DNA from: Megaustenia siamemsis
Lineage: Eukaryota > Mollusca > Gastropoda > Stylommatophora > Ariophantidae
NCBI GenBank assembly: GCA_032433765.1
Contig: JAVIAB010000101.1
Span: 63,542,592 to 63,606,591, forward strand
DNA: 64,000 bases
Direction: 5' to 3'
Below are positions 32,698-44,470 of this stretch, one piece after another; position 1 is the stretch's first letter, and each line of letters starts with the position of its first letter. Both the position numbers and the translations under genes were made by a program. Below the pieces are notes generated by a model. That model was not told the DNA's origin. It saw only the letters and a program-made list of their open reading frames with translations, and ran no database searches.

Positions 32698-34940
32698 GAT
32701 TGACAGCCAGTGCAGTGGTGTATTTAAATAAATGACTGACGTTATCTGTCTAAGATAAAATATGCGCAACCTCTTCGTCATCTTCATCAACATCTCCATT
32801 CTGGTTTTTATTCTTGTTGAAGGTGTTTCCATCGTCATCAGAACAGCTTTCGTATGTGGAATTATGAGTTTAGCCATACCCACTTCCTTGTACAATTTAA
32901 ATATGCGTAACAAATAAATCAAACAAAGGAACTCCTCTGTCCATGGAGTCTGTTCTGGTATGGACTGTAGGGGGTTAACAACTCTTGGCATGTCTGGTGT
33001 TTGTCTACTTATACGCTTGGCTTGGTGGATAAAACTGTTTCTCTTAAGTGGTCCCAAAGCAAGATTTTGGAATCGGTCCTTCATTGGATGTCTCGGCATG
33101 CATGCACATTTGTATGCCTGTATCAGAACCTTTGTGTCTCTCCGTTCTCGCAGTGCTGGTATCCTCCACAATTTCTCCATCTCCAATATTGTCGTTGATT
33201 TCATTTGCTCCTGTGATGACCCTAAATGCCTGGTTTTGTACTTTATCCAGTTCTTGCAGTGTGGTATTTGATGCTGAGCACCATGCAGATGATCCATATT
33301 CTAAAAGTGGGCGTAAACTATGTTGGTAAACTTTACTGAGTATTTTCAAACTCGCACCCCATGTGGTTCCACACAGCTATCTTAGAATAGCGAATTTCCT
33401 CCTTGCTATTTGGGTTGCCTTATTTATCTGCTGTTTCCAAGATAGTTTGTTATCAAATGTAACTCCGAGATACGTAGCTTGTATGTCTTCTTTCACAGGC
33501 TTATTGTTTATGTAGATGACTCCTACTTTTTGTTTTGGAGAAAGAGTGAAACGTGTAGTACTGCATTTGTCTGTATTGATTCTGATACACCATATATTTG
33601 TCATTGAATTCAGTGCATTCATAGCTCTTTGTAGAAATTTGGAGGCCACTGTTGCATACTCCTCTGTGCACCACATTACCAAGTCATCTGCATACATTGC
33701 CACTTTGATGCCATGTGGTAGCTCAGTAACTAGGTCATTGATGTAGATCAGAAAAAGTGTTGGAGATAGTACCCCTCCCTGTGGAACGCCCTGGCGCAGT
33801 AAGACCTTCTTACTCTTAAGACCATCCAGTTGCACTCTGGCTCTCCTGTTATGCAGGTATGCTTTGACCCATTTGTACATCCTGCCATTTACTTCATAAT
33901 TTCTCAGTTTCTTCAAAAGCCCTTCCTTCATACCTTATCAAATGCTTTCTTTAAGTCTATCCATGCTGCTAGTACCAGTTTCTTTTCTTGAAACGCATCC
34001 TCAATTTCCTGGGAAAGATAGGTTGCCTGATCTTCGGTGGAGTAACACTGTCTAAAGCCTGTTTGTTGTGGGACAAGGAGATTTTCACTTTCCAGGTACC
34101 ATTGAAGTCTGAGATTGATTATACGTTCCATTGTTTTACACAAACAGCTTGTAAGGCTGATTGGTCTGTAGCTGGATGTCGTTGAACCATTTTTTCCTGG
34201 TTTCAGTAATGATATCATAATTGCTTCTCTCCATGCCTGTGGCACTCTACCTGTGATCCAGCAAATGTTGTAGATCTGCAGTAGTTTTGCTTTAGCTGCA
34301 GTTCTCAAGTTCTTAATCATTTCATTAGACACTCCATCACTACCTGGTGACTTTCTCATTTTTAATTTGGATATTACCAGCTCTAGCTCTCTTTGTGTAA
34401 TGGGTATTTCCATGACTTCATGTGCGGTCTCTTCTTGTCTTGCATTTTGTTGTTTTAAACGGGTCTCTTGTCGTTTCTCTAGGCTAATTTCAATATTATT
34501 GTCATTTGTAAAGGAGTCTGCAAAGTGATTTGCTGCATGCTTACCTGTTAGGATGTTTCCATCTTTCTTCAATGTAATTTTGTTGTTCCTTTATGTACCC
34601 TCATCATTCAGCTGTTTTTCAAGCTTTTATACTTTTCTTGTATCTCGTTCAAGATTCAAGGACTCTGTTTTCTCTTTCCAGCTTCTCCGTCTGGCTCGTA
34701 GTTTGGCCCGTTTAAATTTGGCTATAGCATGCTGGTAGTTATTGTGGTGTTCCTGGCAAGAGTTATTTTCTGCTTGCTTTCGAGATGTTTCCATGCCAGT
34801 GTGCAGTTGCTCTAGTTCACTACTCCAGTATGGTTTGTAGTGTTTCCGTGCCCGGTATTGTTTCACTGGCAGCTTGTATTATTAGTCTACTGAGTTCATC
34901 AACTATTTTGTTGATGTCTCTATCTCTATTTAGATCTTAA
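32698..34940 (-). mobile_element. LINE family G (jockey-like), RT domain nearly intact
   Basis: Minus-strand element lacking the endonuclease. In order: a pre-RT basic segment (YWSSELEQLHTGMETSRKQ, 34866-34627); a stop near 34615; the RT fingers and palm at 34572-33928, with LVISKLKMRKSPGSDGVSNE, SLLKPGKNGSTTSSYRPISL and LAAWIDLKKAFDKV; then a one-base frameshift at ~33930. The rest of the RT is at 33931-33377, with RQGVPQGGVLSPTLFLIYI and the intact catalytic box VAMYADDLVMW, then TYLGVTFDNKLSW. The C-terminal thumb, after another shift, has YGSSAWCSASNTTLQELDKVQ and PMKDRFQNLALGPLKRNS, with a stop near 32698. Only about three lesions, so it is younger than families A-F. Confidence 0.88.
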
Positions 34941-35029
34941 GTCAGTAGCAACATCCTAGACGACTATGGAAATGACAAAGCCCGCATTAACATTACGCTT
35001 TGAAATTGATTTTATACTGGTACATATAT

Positions 35030-36432
35030 ACATACAATTCAGGAATGGGCTAATATTTTTTTTTAAAACAAGGCCAGGTGCAGATTGCAAAAGTGACCAT
35101 TTACCAGTAGTTGAAAAATTAGAGAAACAACACTGCAGAGGACGAATACATCCCAATGAAATATGAAATTAGCACTAAATATATATATATAGTAGATGCA
35201 AAGTCTATCGCGCTATTAGTTTCAGGAGCCATTAACCAAAATATTACTAAGATTCATAATGAGAAGTGGAATGAAAAAAAAATCAGCAATAATTGAGACA
35301 CAATGTTGATTTGTAGAATGAAAGGGCATCAATGATATATCCTAAGAAAATGGATAGGAAGAGCTATAGAGATAACGAAAGATCTATATGTGTGCTTTAT
35401 AGAATATGCAAAAGCACTTGACAAATAAAATATCAATATGATGGATACATTAAATATTGATGACAAGGATCTGAGAATTATAAAAAAAACATGTACTGGC
35501 AACAATCAGCAGCCATACGAATTAGTAACCAAACAGAACAATTCCAATATATTAAACAAGAAGTCAGATAAGGCTTTGTTCTGTCATCGGACTTGTTTTC
35601 ACTTTACAGCGAAAATATTATGAGATCAATAGTAGATAAAAAAGGAATTGAAGTCAACGGCCACGGAATAAACAATTTGCGATATGCGGATGATACGGTC
35701 TTAATAGCATAGAGAGAATGAACTACAAGAAAGGATATACATAATAGTAAAAGAAAGAAGCAAGAATGGTCTCAGTCTGAATAATAAGAAAACAGAAATA
35801 ATGGTCAAAACGAAGAAATAATCATCACCATCATGCAACATACAAATAGACAGGACAAATCTGAAACAAGTACAGCGCGTCAAATACTTGGGCCAAATAA
35901 CAATACCAGATGAAAGAGGCATCAGATAATTAAACAGCAGAATAGCTCAGGCCAAAATAACATTTCAGAAAATGAAAAAAAAAACGTCTTATGCAACAAA
36001 AAAACAAGAAGGAGCGTTCATCGGTGTATATAGAGATAATTAAGATATATGGAAGCGAATCATGTGCAATAGAAATGAAAATGATTAGAAACCACAGTGA
36101 TTTCTAAGAAGAATGTTGAAACTTCCCTGTACAGCTAAAAAGACCAATGACGACATTCTCCAAGAGGGAGCTCATGAAAACCTTCAGAAAGAAAAAAATC
36201 AACATTATTCAAACACATGCGAAGATCAAAGTTGGAATACTTGGTTACAACTGTCAAAATACAGGGAAAGAGAGACTGCTGGCAACAAAGAGATCAGATA
36301 CTAGATAGTTTGGTGTCATGGCATGGAAAACGGTCAACAACAGAATTGATACGATACACTTTCGATAGAAGTATGTGGAAGGACATGATCGCCGACGCCA
36401 ACCGGCATGGCATATGATGATGATGACGATGA
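35030..36432 (+). mobile_element. LINE family B, endonuclease C-terminus through 3' tail
   Basis: 35035-35165 encodes TRPGADCKSDHLPVVEKLEK, the end of an APE-type endonuclease with its SDH motif. There is then a gap and the RT starts at ~35205 (TATTAGTTTCAGGAGCC). Broken palm segments follow (CFIEYAKALDK, NIDDKDLRIIKK). The catalytic box is LRYADDTVLIA at ~35680. After it come LNNKKTEIMVKTKK and QVQRVKYLGQITIPDERGI. The 3' end is ATCGCCGACGCCAACCGG with an ATGATGATGATGACGATGA tail. This is the longest B copy. Confidence 0.82.
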
Positions 36433-36616
36433 TAAAAAAATTATTAGAGACTTACATTTCACAAAAGCATTTTGAAACATGAGAAGACCTTTCTTTCATT
36501 CAGATATTAACAGACACATTGTGTTTCGAATACATTCCTTTAGGTATTTCTGAAATGATTTGACTAGTCTACTCTATCGCTGAAGACATTGATTACCAAG
36601 TGTCTAGATCTATCTA

Positions 36617-36808
36617 TGTATATATATATATATCTATATATGTTATTGAAGGACGAAGAGATAGAGGGAAGCAAAGAGAAAAAATAATAGACAGCTTAAG
36701 AGAATGGCTTGGCAGAAGATCAACTAAGATAAATAGCAGCCGAGATCGAATGTTGTGGAGATACATGATCACCTACGCCACTAGGCCCCGTACTTGATGA
36801 TGATGATG
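36617..36808 (+). mobile_element. LINE family D, 5'-truncated insertion with 11-bp target-site duplication
   Basis: AGATCTATCTA flanks it at 36606-36616 and 36809-36819. After a short TA run, the frame reads IEGRRDRGKQREKIIDSLRE, then WLGRRST, then the 3' end ACATGATCACCTACGCCACT and a TTGATGATGATGA tail. Its short length and flanking repeats mark it as a 5'-truncated retrotransposition event. Confidence 0.75.
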
Positions 36809-37140
36809 AGATCTATCTACGCTGCTCACATCTTCATTCTTCGTTCATTGCGTCGTTTTAAATTATTAGCACCAAGATGGACACACCAAGATGGGCACTT
36901 GTTTGCGTTTGAACAAAGCCCAACGGTCAAGATCTGAATTTGCAGTATTTATCTCATCTGAAGTTGCAGAATTTCGTTCATTCTCAACGGTGGCCGTTAT
37001 AGTTTAGCTTTTGCTAGCACAATGCCTGGAGTATAAGCTCGGAACACCATCTTATCGTTCTTTCTCTCTGCATCGCAGACTAAACGGACGCTGTCTAAAT
37101 GAACCAAATTAGTAAATAACTTTCATAACAGCGAATAACA

Positions 37141-37688
37141 GTTACTGCTATTGCTGCTGAGGTAACGCCAAATGAGATAGGTCTTGATAAATATTTGCCA
37201 AGTCCAAGGCTGATGTTCTTGGACATAATAGCCTACTTTGACTTGGTAGCAACGTTGCTGTTACCGCTGATCGCCACTACTGTCATGCTCTTACGATCGT
37301 TCTGTCCTTCATACACAAGTCCCGGTGGAAGAAGCTCAGTGACCTGCCGATGCCGGAAGTTTCCGAGCTGAAACCGATCAACGATCCTAGGTGGAGCACA
37401 GTGCGAGCTAGCGCCCAGGTTCGTGTGGCTAGGTTGTTCTTTGCCTTGTCTCTGTCTTACATCATCATGAACGCACCCAGCCACGTGGCCAGACTGTACT
37501 ATCAGAAGCGGACTCAAGATTCAGTGGACATGAAATTGACATTCTCAGAAGGACTTATCCGGCTGATCTTACTGTACGTCGGCCACGCCCAACATGCCTG
37601 CAAGTTTTGGATCTTCGTGGTCGTCAATAGAAACTTTATCAAGAACCTCAGGCAAACTTTAGTGGAAGTTATCAAGTGTATATGGTAG
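37141..37688 (+). pseudogene. Rhodopsin-like GPCR, transmembrane 5 to C-terminus, frameshifted
   Basis: The 3' part of a class A G-protein-coupled receptor. Frame one (from ~37141, after a possible splice acceptor ATAACAG) reads an extracellular loop, then TM5, LDIIAYFDLVATLLLPLIAT. Near 37286 one base seems lost; the next frame continues with TIVLSFIHKSRWKKLSDLP (third intracellular loop). TM6 follows (VARLFFALSLSYIIMNAPSH), then TM7 (GLIRLILLYVGHAQHACKFW) and a basic helix 8 (VNRNFIKNLRQTLVEV), ending in a stop at 37686-37688. The CWxP and NPxxY signatures are replaced (MNAPS, ACKFW), as in some divergent peptide or chemosensory receptors. TM1-4 are not found upstream. It may be a decaying gene, a lone last exon of a gene extending left, or an intact exon with a sequence error. 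Confidence 0.7.
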
Positions 37689-37689
37689 T

Positions 37690-38725
37690 CGTAGCTAATA
37701 TCTTGGTGGGTGTATGTGCTGGTCACGGCTTATATCTTGGTGAGTGTATGTGCTGGCCATGGCTCATATCTTGGTGTGTGTTTGGGCTGGTCATGGTTCA
37801 TATCTTGATTTGTGTCTGTGCTGGCCATGGTTCATAACTTAGTGTATATATGTGCTAGCTATGCATCATATATTGATGTGTTTCTGTGCTAGTCGTGGTT
37901 CATGTCTTGGTGTCTTTCCGTGAAGACATGGCTCATATCTTAATGTGTTTCTGTGCTAGCCATGGCTCATATCTTGGTGTGTTTCTGTGCTAGCCTTGAC
38001 TCATATCTTAGCTTGTGTATGTGTGCTGACCATGGCTCATATCATGGTGTGTGTCATGTTAGTCATACCCCATATTTTGGTTTGTGTCCGTGTTAATCAT
38101 GTCTCATATCTTTGTGTGTGTCTGAGTTTAGTCATATCGCATGCCAAAGTGTGTATCTGTCTTAGTGTTATTTCATATATGTGTGCGTGCATGTCTGTGT
38201 TAGTCATATCTCATATCTTTGTGAGCATGTCTGTGTTAGTCACATCTCATACCTCTGTGTGTGCTTGTCTATGTTAGTCATATATAATATATTTGTGTGT
38301 ATGTCCATGCTAGTCACATCTAATCTTCGTGTGTGTGTATGTTAGTCATGTCTCATATCTTTATGTGTTTGTGTTTAGTCATATATATCATATCACATAT
38401 TTTTGTGTGTGCACGTCTATGTTAGTCATATCTCCTATCTTTATCTTTGTGTGTGCATGACTGTGTTTAGTCATATCGCATATCTTAGTGTGTGTGTATG
38501 TGTTAGTCATATCTCATATTTTAGAGGGTGTCTGTGCTTGTCACATATCATATCTTAGTGTGTGTGTGTGTGTGTGTCTGTGTGTGTCCGTGTGTGTCTG
38601 TGTTAGTCATATCTCATATTTTGGTGTGTGTCAGTGTTAGTCATGCCTCATATCGATGTGTGCATGTCAGTGTTAGTCACATCTCATATCATTGTGTGCA
38701 CATGTCTGTGTTAGTCACCTCTAGT
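37690..38725. repeat. Degenerate ~34-bp minisatellite, about 30 copies
   Basis: Units of about 34 bases built on GTGCTGGTCATGGCTCATATC, then TTGGTGTGTGTCT. Towards the right the unit drifts to TGTGTTAGTCATATCTCATAT. A pure (GT)n run is embedded at ~38561-38585. It begins within a few bases of the GPCR stop codon and ends at GTGTTAGTCACCTCTAG. Confidence 0.85.
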
Positions 38726-40720
38726 GATTCGGGCAGATGGTGCTCGTAAACCTGGAAGGGCAGATCATCTAAGGGCAGAATCCCCTACAGAAAAGACAAT
38801 CTGCTGCCTTGCAGGAAGATTGAGGACAATCAAAAGCTACGGAAAGCAAACCTGAACAAAATGCTGGCTGAAATCGGATGCACTGTACCACTGACGCAGA
38901 AGCAAGTGCAACGTTTTAACAGGTATTCAAGCTGAGTAGATCTAACACTATAATTGACTTTAATTATGATGTCAATTCACTTAAACAGACAGCTGTCTTC
39001 ATGTGAGTGTCTGGAAACCTACTCTGATTGAGTCCTGATCGTAGAGAGATAAATTATTAGCAAAATTTATGATCGTTCATGTCCGCCTCATTCAGCTCAT
39101 GATGCTCAATCCGTAATTAATTCTTTATTAAACTCCAACACAGTAATAAATATCCTATCTTTCACACCAATATGGATTTGATAATCCCTCCTTCTCACTG
39201 GATAAGTTTTCTTTCCATTTGCCTTATCTGCGAAACATGACAAGACTTGTGTGTGATACCTGACTTTTTTCAAGTACAAACCTCCTATTCTAGATGTGCC
39301 CCAAATGTTCTTGAGACACAAATCGTGTTGAGACACCGTGCCAAATACAGGTTTTTATATTTCTTTAACCTAGTCTTTTTAATTATTCTACTCTTTCTTT
39401 ATGGTGTTTAATTATATTCAACCGGTAGACTATACTGTCACCGTAAATGTTATATAAGTTGTATCCTTGCCCTAAAATATAATTTGAACATTTAAAAATA
39501 TGTTATAAAAGTATTGCTATAATACGTTTTACAATAGTATCATACATTGTATGATTAAACCTGGGATTTCTCTTTCCCTAGTACAATAGCGACATGCAAA
39601 CAGTAATTAAATTGGACAAGGTAAGGCAGTTTAAAATTAAAGTATCGGGAATTAATTCAAAAACTCTTCTGGAGATACTGAGTTCATTTACTCTTGCTTC
39701 TGCATTGAACATATCAACCTTCAAGCATATTGGGTTTTATTTAGCGGATGCGATTTTTTTTTATTTGGAGGACCGTTAAATCCACTGTCGCAATTAACGA
39801 AAAAAAAATAGAGGAAATGTGAACATGTATATTTACAACAGACAATAATTTACATCATAATATATGTGTTGTAGATAAGGTTATATAGTCGATTAGAGAA
39901 ATGAATGTATCTATACTTAAAAATAATGTCTTCCTTTTCATACTGAACATCTTTCTAATATGTTTCTTGAAATTGTGTGGTTATTTAAACCGAAAAGAAC
40001 AAATTAGTAACCTTCTATGAGTATCAACCAATTCATGAAGTAGTTAGTTGATTCAAATATTATGATCACTACAGTTTGTAAAGTTTTCATTAATTTCATT
40101 AATTTTCATGAAATAACCAGACACGTATCTGTGATGAATTTGAAAAAAAATTGGCTTCTTCTGATTGAATATTAATCGATCAGGCACTACACCAGCAAAA
40201 AGGCCTATGTATAGTTGTTCTAGATGAAATGCGGTCCGTGTTGAGCCCCATCAACTTGGCAAGAGGTTACATTACGTCAATCACGCTGCCAAGGGAGTCA
40301 CCAACATATGGAACGAACACTTGACATAATCAACTACTTATTTTCCATCCAATAACTCGGGGCATATGTTGGGGTACTACTGACCTACTTCGTCAACTTC
40401 TTCATTTTCATTTATTTTCAGTAATTGAGTTGGACCCAACAAAGCCTATGCTTTTCCATTTCTTGATGTTATCCCTTTCATTTTCAGTCTCCCTTCCCTC
40501 CTGTTATAATTCTCATTGGAATGATATCTATCAGACCAGATGATCTAAATAGGAGGTACGACTATTCCACTCTGCGAATCTCCCCAATAGTCAAAATACC
40601 ATTAACAAATCTGACTATCCGATGTACTCCACTGCAAACTTTTCCATTAGAGATATGATCCATGTAAGAGATGGCTAGACTGTATGGCAACATTAAATTG
40701 TCATAGTTTACACTTCCTTC
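38726..40720. other. Stretch without a confident gene
   Basis: A 76-codon minus frame at 39336-39106 (LKNIWGTSRIGGLYLKKV, NGKKTYPVRRRDYQIHIGV) has a composition like a real exon, but no domain I can name. Nothing else is recognised. Confidence 0.35.
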
Positions 40721-40721
40721 T

Positions 40722-41815
40722 AGAGCCCCGACTCAAGAGTCCAAGTGTCACAAACAATTTGGTGTAACACGGGTAGGCATTACACTGACTCTAGAGCCAA
40801 GTGTCACAAACAATTTGGTGTAACACGATAGGCACTACACTGACTCTAGAGCCAAGTGTCACAAACAATTTGGTGTAACACGGGTAGGCATTACACTGAC
40901 TCTAGAGCCAAGTGTCACAAACAATTTGGTGTAACACGGGTAGGCATTACACTGACTCTAGAGCCAAGTGTCACAAACAATTTGGTGTAACACGATAGGC
41001 ACTACACTGACTCTAGAGCCAAGTGTCACAAACAATTTGGTGTAACACGGGTAGGCATTACACTGACTCTAGAGCCAAGTATCACAAACAATTTGGTGTA
41101 ACACGGGTAGGCATTACACTGACTCTAGAGCCAAGTGTCACAAACAATTTGGTGTAACACGGGTAGGCATTACACTGACTCTAGAGCCAAGTGTCACAAA
41201 TAATTTGGTGTAACACGCGTAGGCATTACACTGACTCTAGAGCCAAGTGTCACAAACAATTTGGTGTAACACGGGTAGGCATTACACTGACTCTAGAGCC
41301 AAGTGTCACAAACAATTTGGTGTAACACGGGTAGGCATTACACTGACTCTAGAGCCAAGTGTCACAAACAATTTAGTGTAACACGATAGGCAATACACTG
41401 ACTCTAGAGCCAAGTGTCACAAACAATTTGGTGTAACACGGGTAGGCATTACACTGACTCTAGAGCCAAGTGTCACAAACAATTTGGTGTAACACGGGTA
41501 GGCATTACACTGACTCTAGAGCCAAGTGTCACAAACAATTTGGTGTAACACGGGTAGGCATTACACTGACTCTAGAGCCAAGTGTCACAAACAAGTTGGT
41601 ATAACACGGGTAGGCATTACACTGACTCTAGAGCCAAGTGTCACAAACAATGTGGTGTAACACGGGTAGGCATTACACTGACTCTAGAGCCAAGTGTCAC
41701 ACACAATTTGGTGTAACACGGGTAGGCATTACACTGACTCTAGAGCCAAGTGTCACAAACAATTTAGTGTAACACGGGTAGGCATTACACTGACTCTAGA
41801 GCCAAGAGTCATATT
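40722..41815. repeat. 56-bp minisatellite, 19 copies
   Basis: Highly uniform unit: CACTGACTCTAGAGCCAAGT, then GTCACAAACAATTTGGTGTA, then ACACGGGTAGGCATTA. Three copies (units starting near 40797, 40965 and 41356) carry ACACGATAGGC instead of ACACGGGTAGGC and are one base shorter. Other copies differ by single substitutions. The low divergence shows recent amplification or homogenisation. It is non-coding (the period is not a multiple of three). Confidence 0.97.
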
Positions 41816-41919
41816 CTATATCAACAAAAATATTTCAAAAAGAACAAACTTGCGGTAATAGACGTATTTAGCTGTGGCATGAACTATATCACCATAAATA
41901 GGTTGGCTGTGGAAAACTT

Positions 41920-42115
41920 GTCATAAATCTCGCTGGTTAGACAATAAATGTGGCTGAGAGAGATCAACATAACATGAGATATACATTAAATGTGAGTCAA
42001 GAGACTGGCAGAGTTCACATGCCTTGAAATAGGCAAGAAATATGGGTCTATATACTGACAGAGAACATATAACTTGAGATAGGCAAGAAATATGGGTCAA
42101 GAGCCTCCGGGGCTG
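41920..42115. repeat. Degenerate ~58-bp repeat, about three copies
   Basis: AGATAGGCAAGAAATATGGG plus TCAAGAGNCTGACAGAG-like text recurs three times with decreasing identity to the left. Confidence 0.6.
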
Positions 42116-42299
42116 ACAGGTATCACATAACAGTTCTCATTAAAAATAAGCTTTTTTTTTTAAATCACCCCCGAGACGAAATCACAATGAAGCAGTACAA
42201 TTAAAAGAATGACTAAAAATAGCAACGACTATTAACATTACAAATTACTGAGGTTCATATGTCTATTGAACGTGTTAATTAGGTAGCCAACTAATTCAG

Positions 42300-42569
42300 T
42301 ACGTTATTTTATGTACGTGTTATTTTGTTAGTTTTAGTTAGACATATAGTTAGTTCTAGTTAATAGTATATGTAGTTGATTAGTTAGTTTAGTTAATAGT
42401 TAGTTAATTATCCTCTTGTTATTTACCGCTCAGTTTAGTACTTTAAATAGTTAGTTGTCTACTTTGATAGTTAATTAGGTAATAAGTACTTGTATACTTA
42501 GTTAAGGTAGTTAAGTATATTTTTAGTTGGTGGCTCAATAACTCGGATGGTCGGTTAATATTTTATTTC
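42300..42569. repeat. Degenerate TTAG-rich tract, left part
   Basis: Dense TTAGT/TAGTTA words. The same composition resumes right of the SINE at 42849-42935, so the SINE splits one older tract. Confidence 0.6.
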
Positions 42570-42848
42570 ACTTAGGTAAAAGCAAACGTTCCCTTCACGC
42601 CTTGCTAGTCGCATGCAGTATGTGCTGTTAGTGACCATATTTTTCATTGACCACGGCATATTTTTGGGTTCTATGGTCTGTATCACCCCAGGCCGCCTGT
42701 CCTTCCCAGAAAAAATTCCATGCACCCATTTTTAAAAGCTGCGCGATCCCCGGAGCCTTGTCGGCCCGAAAAAAATCGCCCCTTTGGATTGAACCTGAAC
42801 CCTTTTAATAAAGATGCGATCACACTAACCACTCAGCCGCCTATGCCT
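42570..42848 (-). mobile_element. Diverged tRNA-headed SINE
   Basis: Minus strand: A-box-like GGCTGAGTGGTTAGTG (around 42822-42838) and B box GGTTCAATCC (42786-42795), then a body related to the other SINEs (TTTTTCTGGGAAGG, AAAAATATGCC, GTCACTAACAGCAC). The tRNA-like head differs from that of the SINEs at 10947 and 28391. No convincing target-site duplication is visible. Confidence 0.7.
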
Positions 42849-42935
42849 AACATAAGTAGATAGCTACTTAAGTATTTAGTTAGCTACCTGACTAATTAGT
42901 TAATTAGTTCGGTATTTAGTTCTTTGTTTGTTAGA

Positions 42936-44300
42936 TCTCCACTCCTTAAGACGATACCTCAGTAAACTCATAAGCCTCCATACCTGGCGATTCACTGCAT
43001 TATCTTGCAGGGTTGCTCTTAAACCCATAGCTGTGACATTCTTATTTTTTTTCATTGCTCTGTGTAAAGTTTATTTTCTTCTGCTCTATTTTGCACGCCA
43101 AGCAACGTCATGAAAGATTACCACGGTGGAAGTATTTCATCTTTTATGAGCACAAAAATTGATGCACGTTCAGCTTCGTGTCTTTATATAGCTTGATACG
43201 TATTCTTGGTTTCTTATCGTGCTATTTCATTTAGCGTAAATAATATCCAATTTATGTTAAAATAAATATTCTCTTTCAGCGATAACTAGGATAAGTTGAG
43301 CTTTGCGAACAGGTTAATATTAAACTAAGAACCAACGTTCCCATCGAAAGGTCTTCAACAGGGTAAAAATGACCCATAACTTATTATTTTTTAATGTGGA
43401 GGTCTAACAGTGGTCAGAGTGAAATAACTCTGTCATTTAATTGTACACAAAATGAGATGTCGAATTGTAATAGAAGAACAACGGTTCCACAAAAATGTGT
43501 AAAATAAAGATGCTTGAAATGTGCAAATATAAAGTAATGAAATGAGCAGGAAATATACCTCTTTTCAATAAAAAGAATTAATTTCAGTGAGGTTTAAATA
43601 ACAGAACGAATTATTGGACGGTTTTTCATTGTCGTTTACTAGCATAAACTCATGCTCAACGGAGAGACGCGATCTGTATGTGTAACGTTTACTCTTCTCA
43701 ACCTTCCTGTAAACGTAATTGTAACGAGCTAGGTTTTACCCGCACACATTGTAATGAACACAGCTTTCATGCTGTCACTATCCTTCAGCACCCTCAACTG
43801 TTGTCTGTTAGCGTCTGACGCTGTTGAGCTGTGCGGCCGAATGTATGACGAGCTAGTTCTCCCTTGCTCTCGTTGTATTGAATTGGCCTCTTTTCGACAG
43901 CGGCCGCGGCTCGTTAAATAATTGAGCCCTTGCGTCCCTGACATCGAAGGCACCCGCCGCCGGTTGCTGAATTCGGCGACTTCTCCAGTCACCGTGTAGG
44001 TCAGCCCCTTGACTGACACAGACGTCTAGAATTGCCTAGAGATGCAGATCAACCCCTTGTTGCTGTCTGGAGACCACTGCTACGCATACTGCCTCCGCTT
44101 CACCATAAGCCCGTGACGTTCACCCTTGCCAGTGATCGTTATGCCGCACTCCGCACTGTCTGCCCACAATTTATGACAACCCCAGTCTCCGTTCATTGCT
44201 GAGGTCAGACAAAACACAGCTTAAACAAAGCTGTCAGTAACACCGTTGAACTCACACATGTCACGTTTATTACTCACAAAGGCATACTCCCATATGGATC
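42936..44300. other. Stretch without a recognisable gene
   Basis: 43650-44220 is more GC-rich than its surroundings (including CAGCGGCCGCGG at ~43899). A 96-codon minus frame at 44019-43729 has no motif I recognise. It could be a long terminal repeat, but no partner repeat is present in the window. Confidence 0.4.
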
Positions 44301-44304
44301 ACAC

Positions 44305-44470
44305 TCACAGTAGTGATATCATTCACGATACTAAAAAGTCTCTTCTGCTAAAAGCGTTTTAACAACTGACTCAGCATGGCTTCTGCTAAGCGAGCAATAG
44401 TGATATCATTCACAATACTAAAAGTCTCTTCACCTGAATAAGTAAACAGCTTCTTAACAACTGACCCTTC
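44305..44470. repeat. ~80-bp imperfect tandem duplication
   Basis: AGTGATATCATTCAC, then ATACTAAA, AAGTCTCTTC and TTAACAACTGAC occur twice in order (about 44312-44375 and 44391-44467). Confidence 0.75.

Noticed and set aside
40722..41815. CRISPR-like regular repeat array
   Set aside because: Repeats are contiguous with no unique spacers, and the surrounding sequence is plainly animal; it is a minisatellite.
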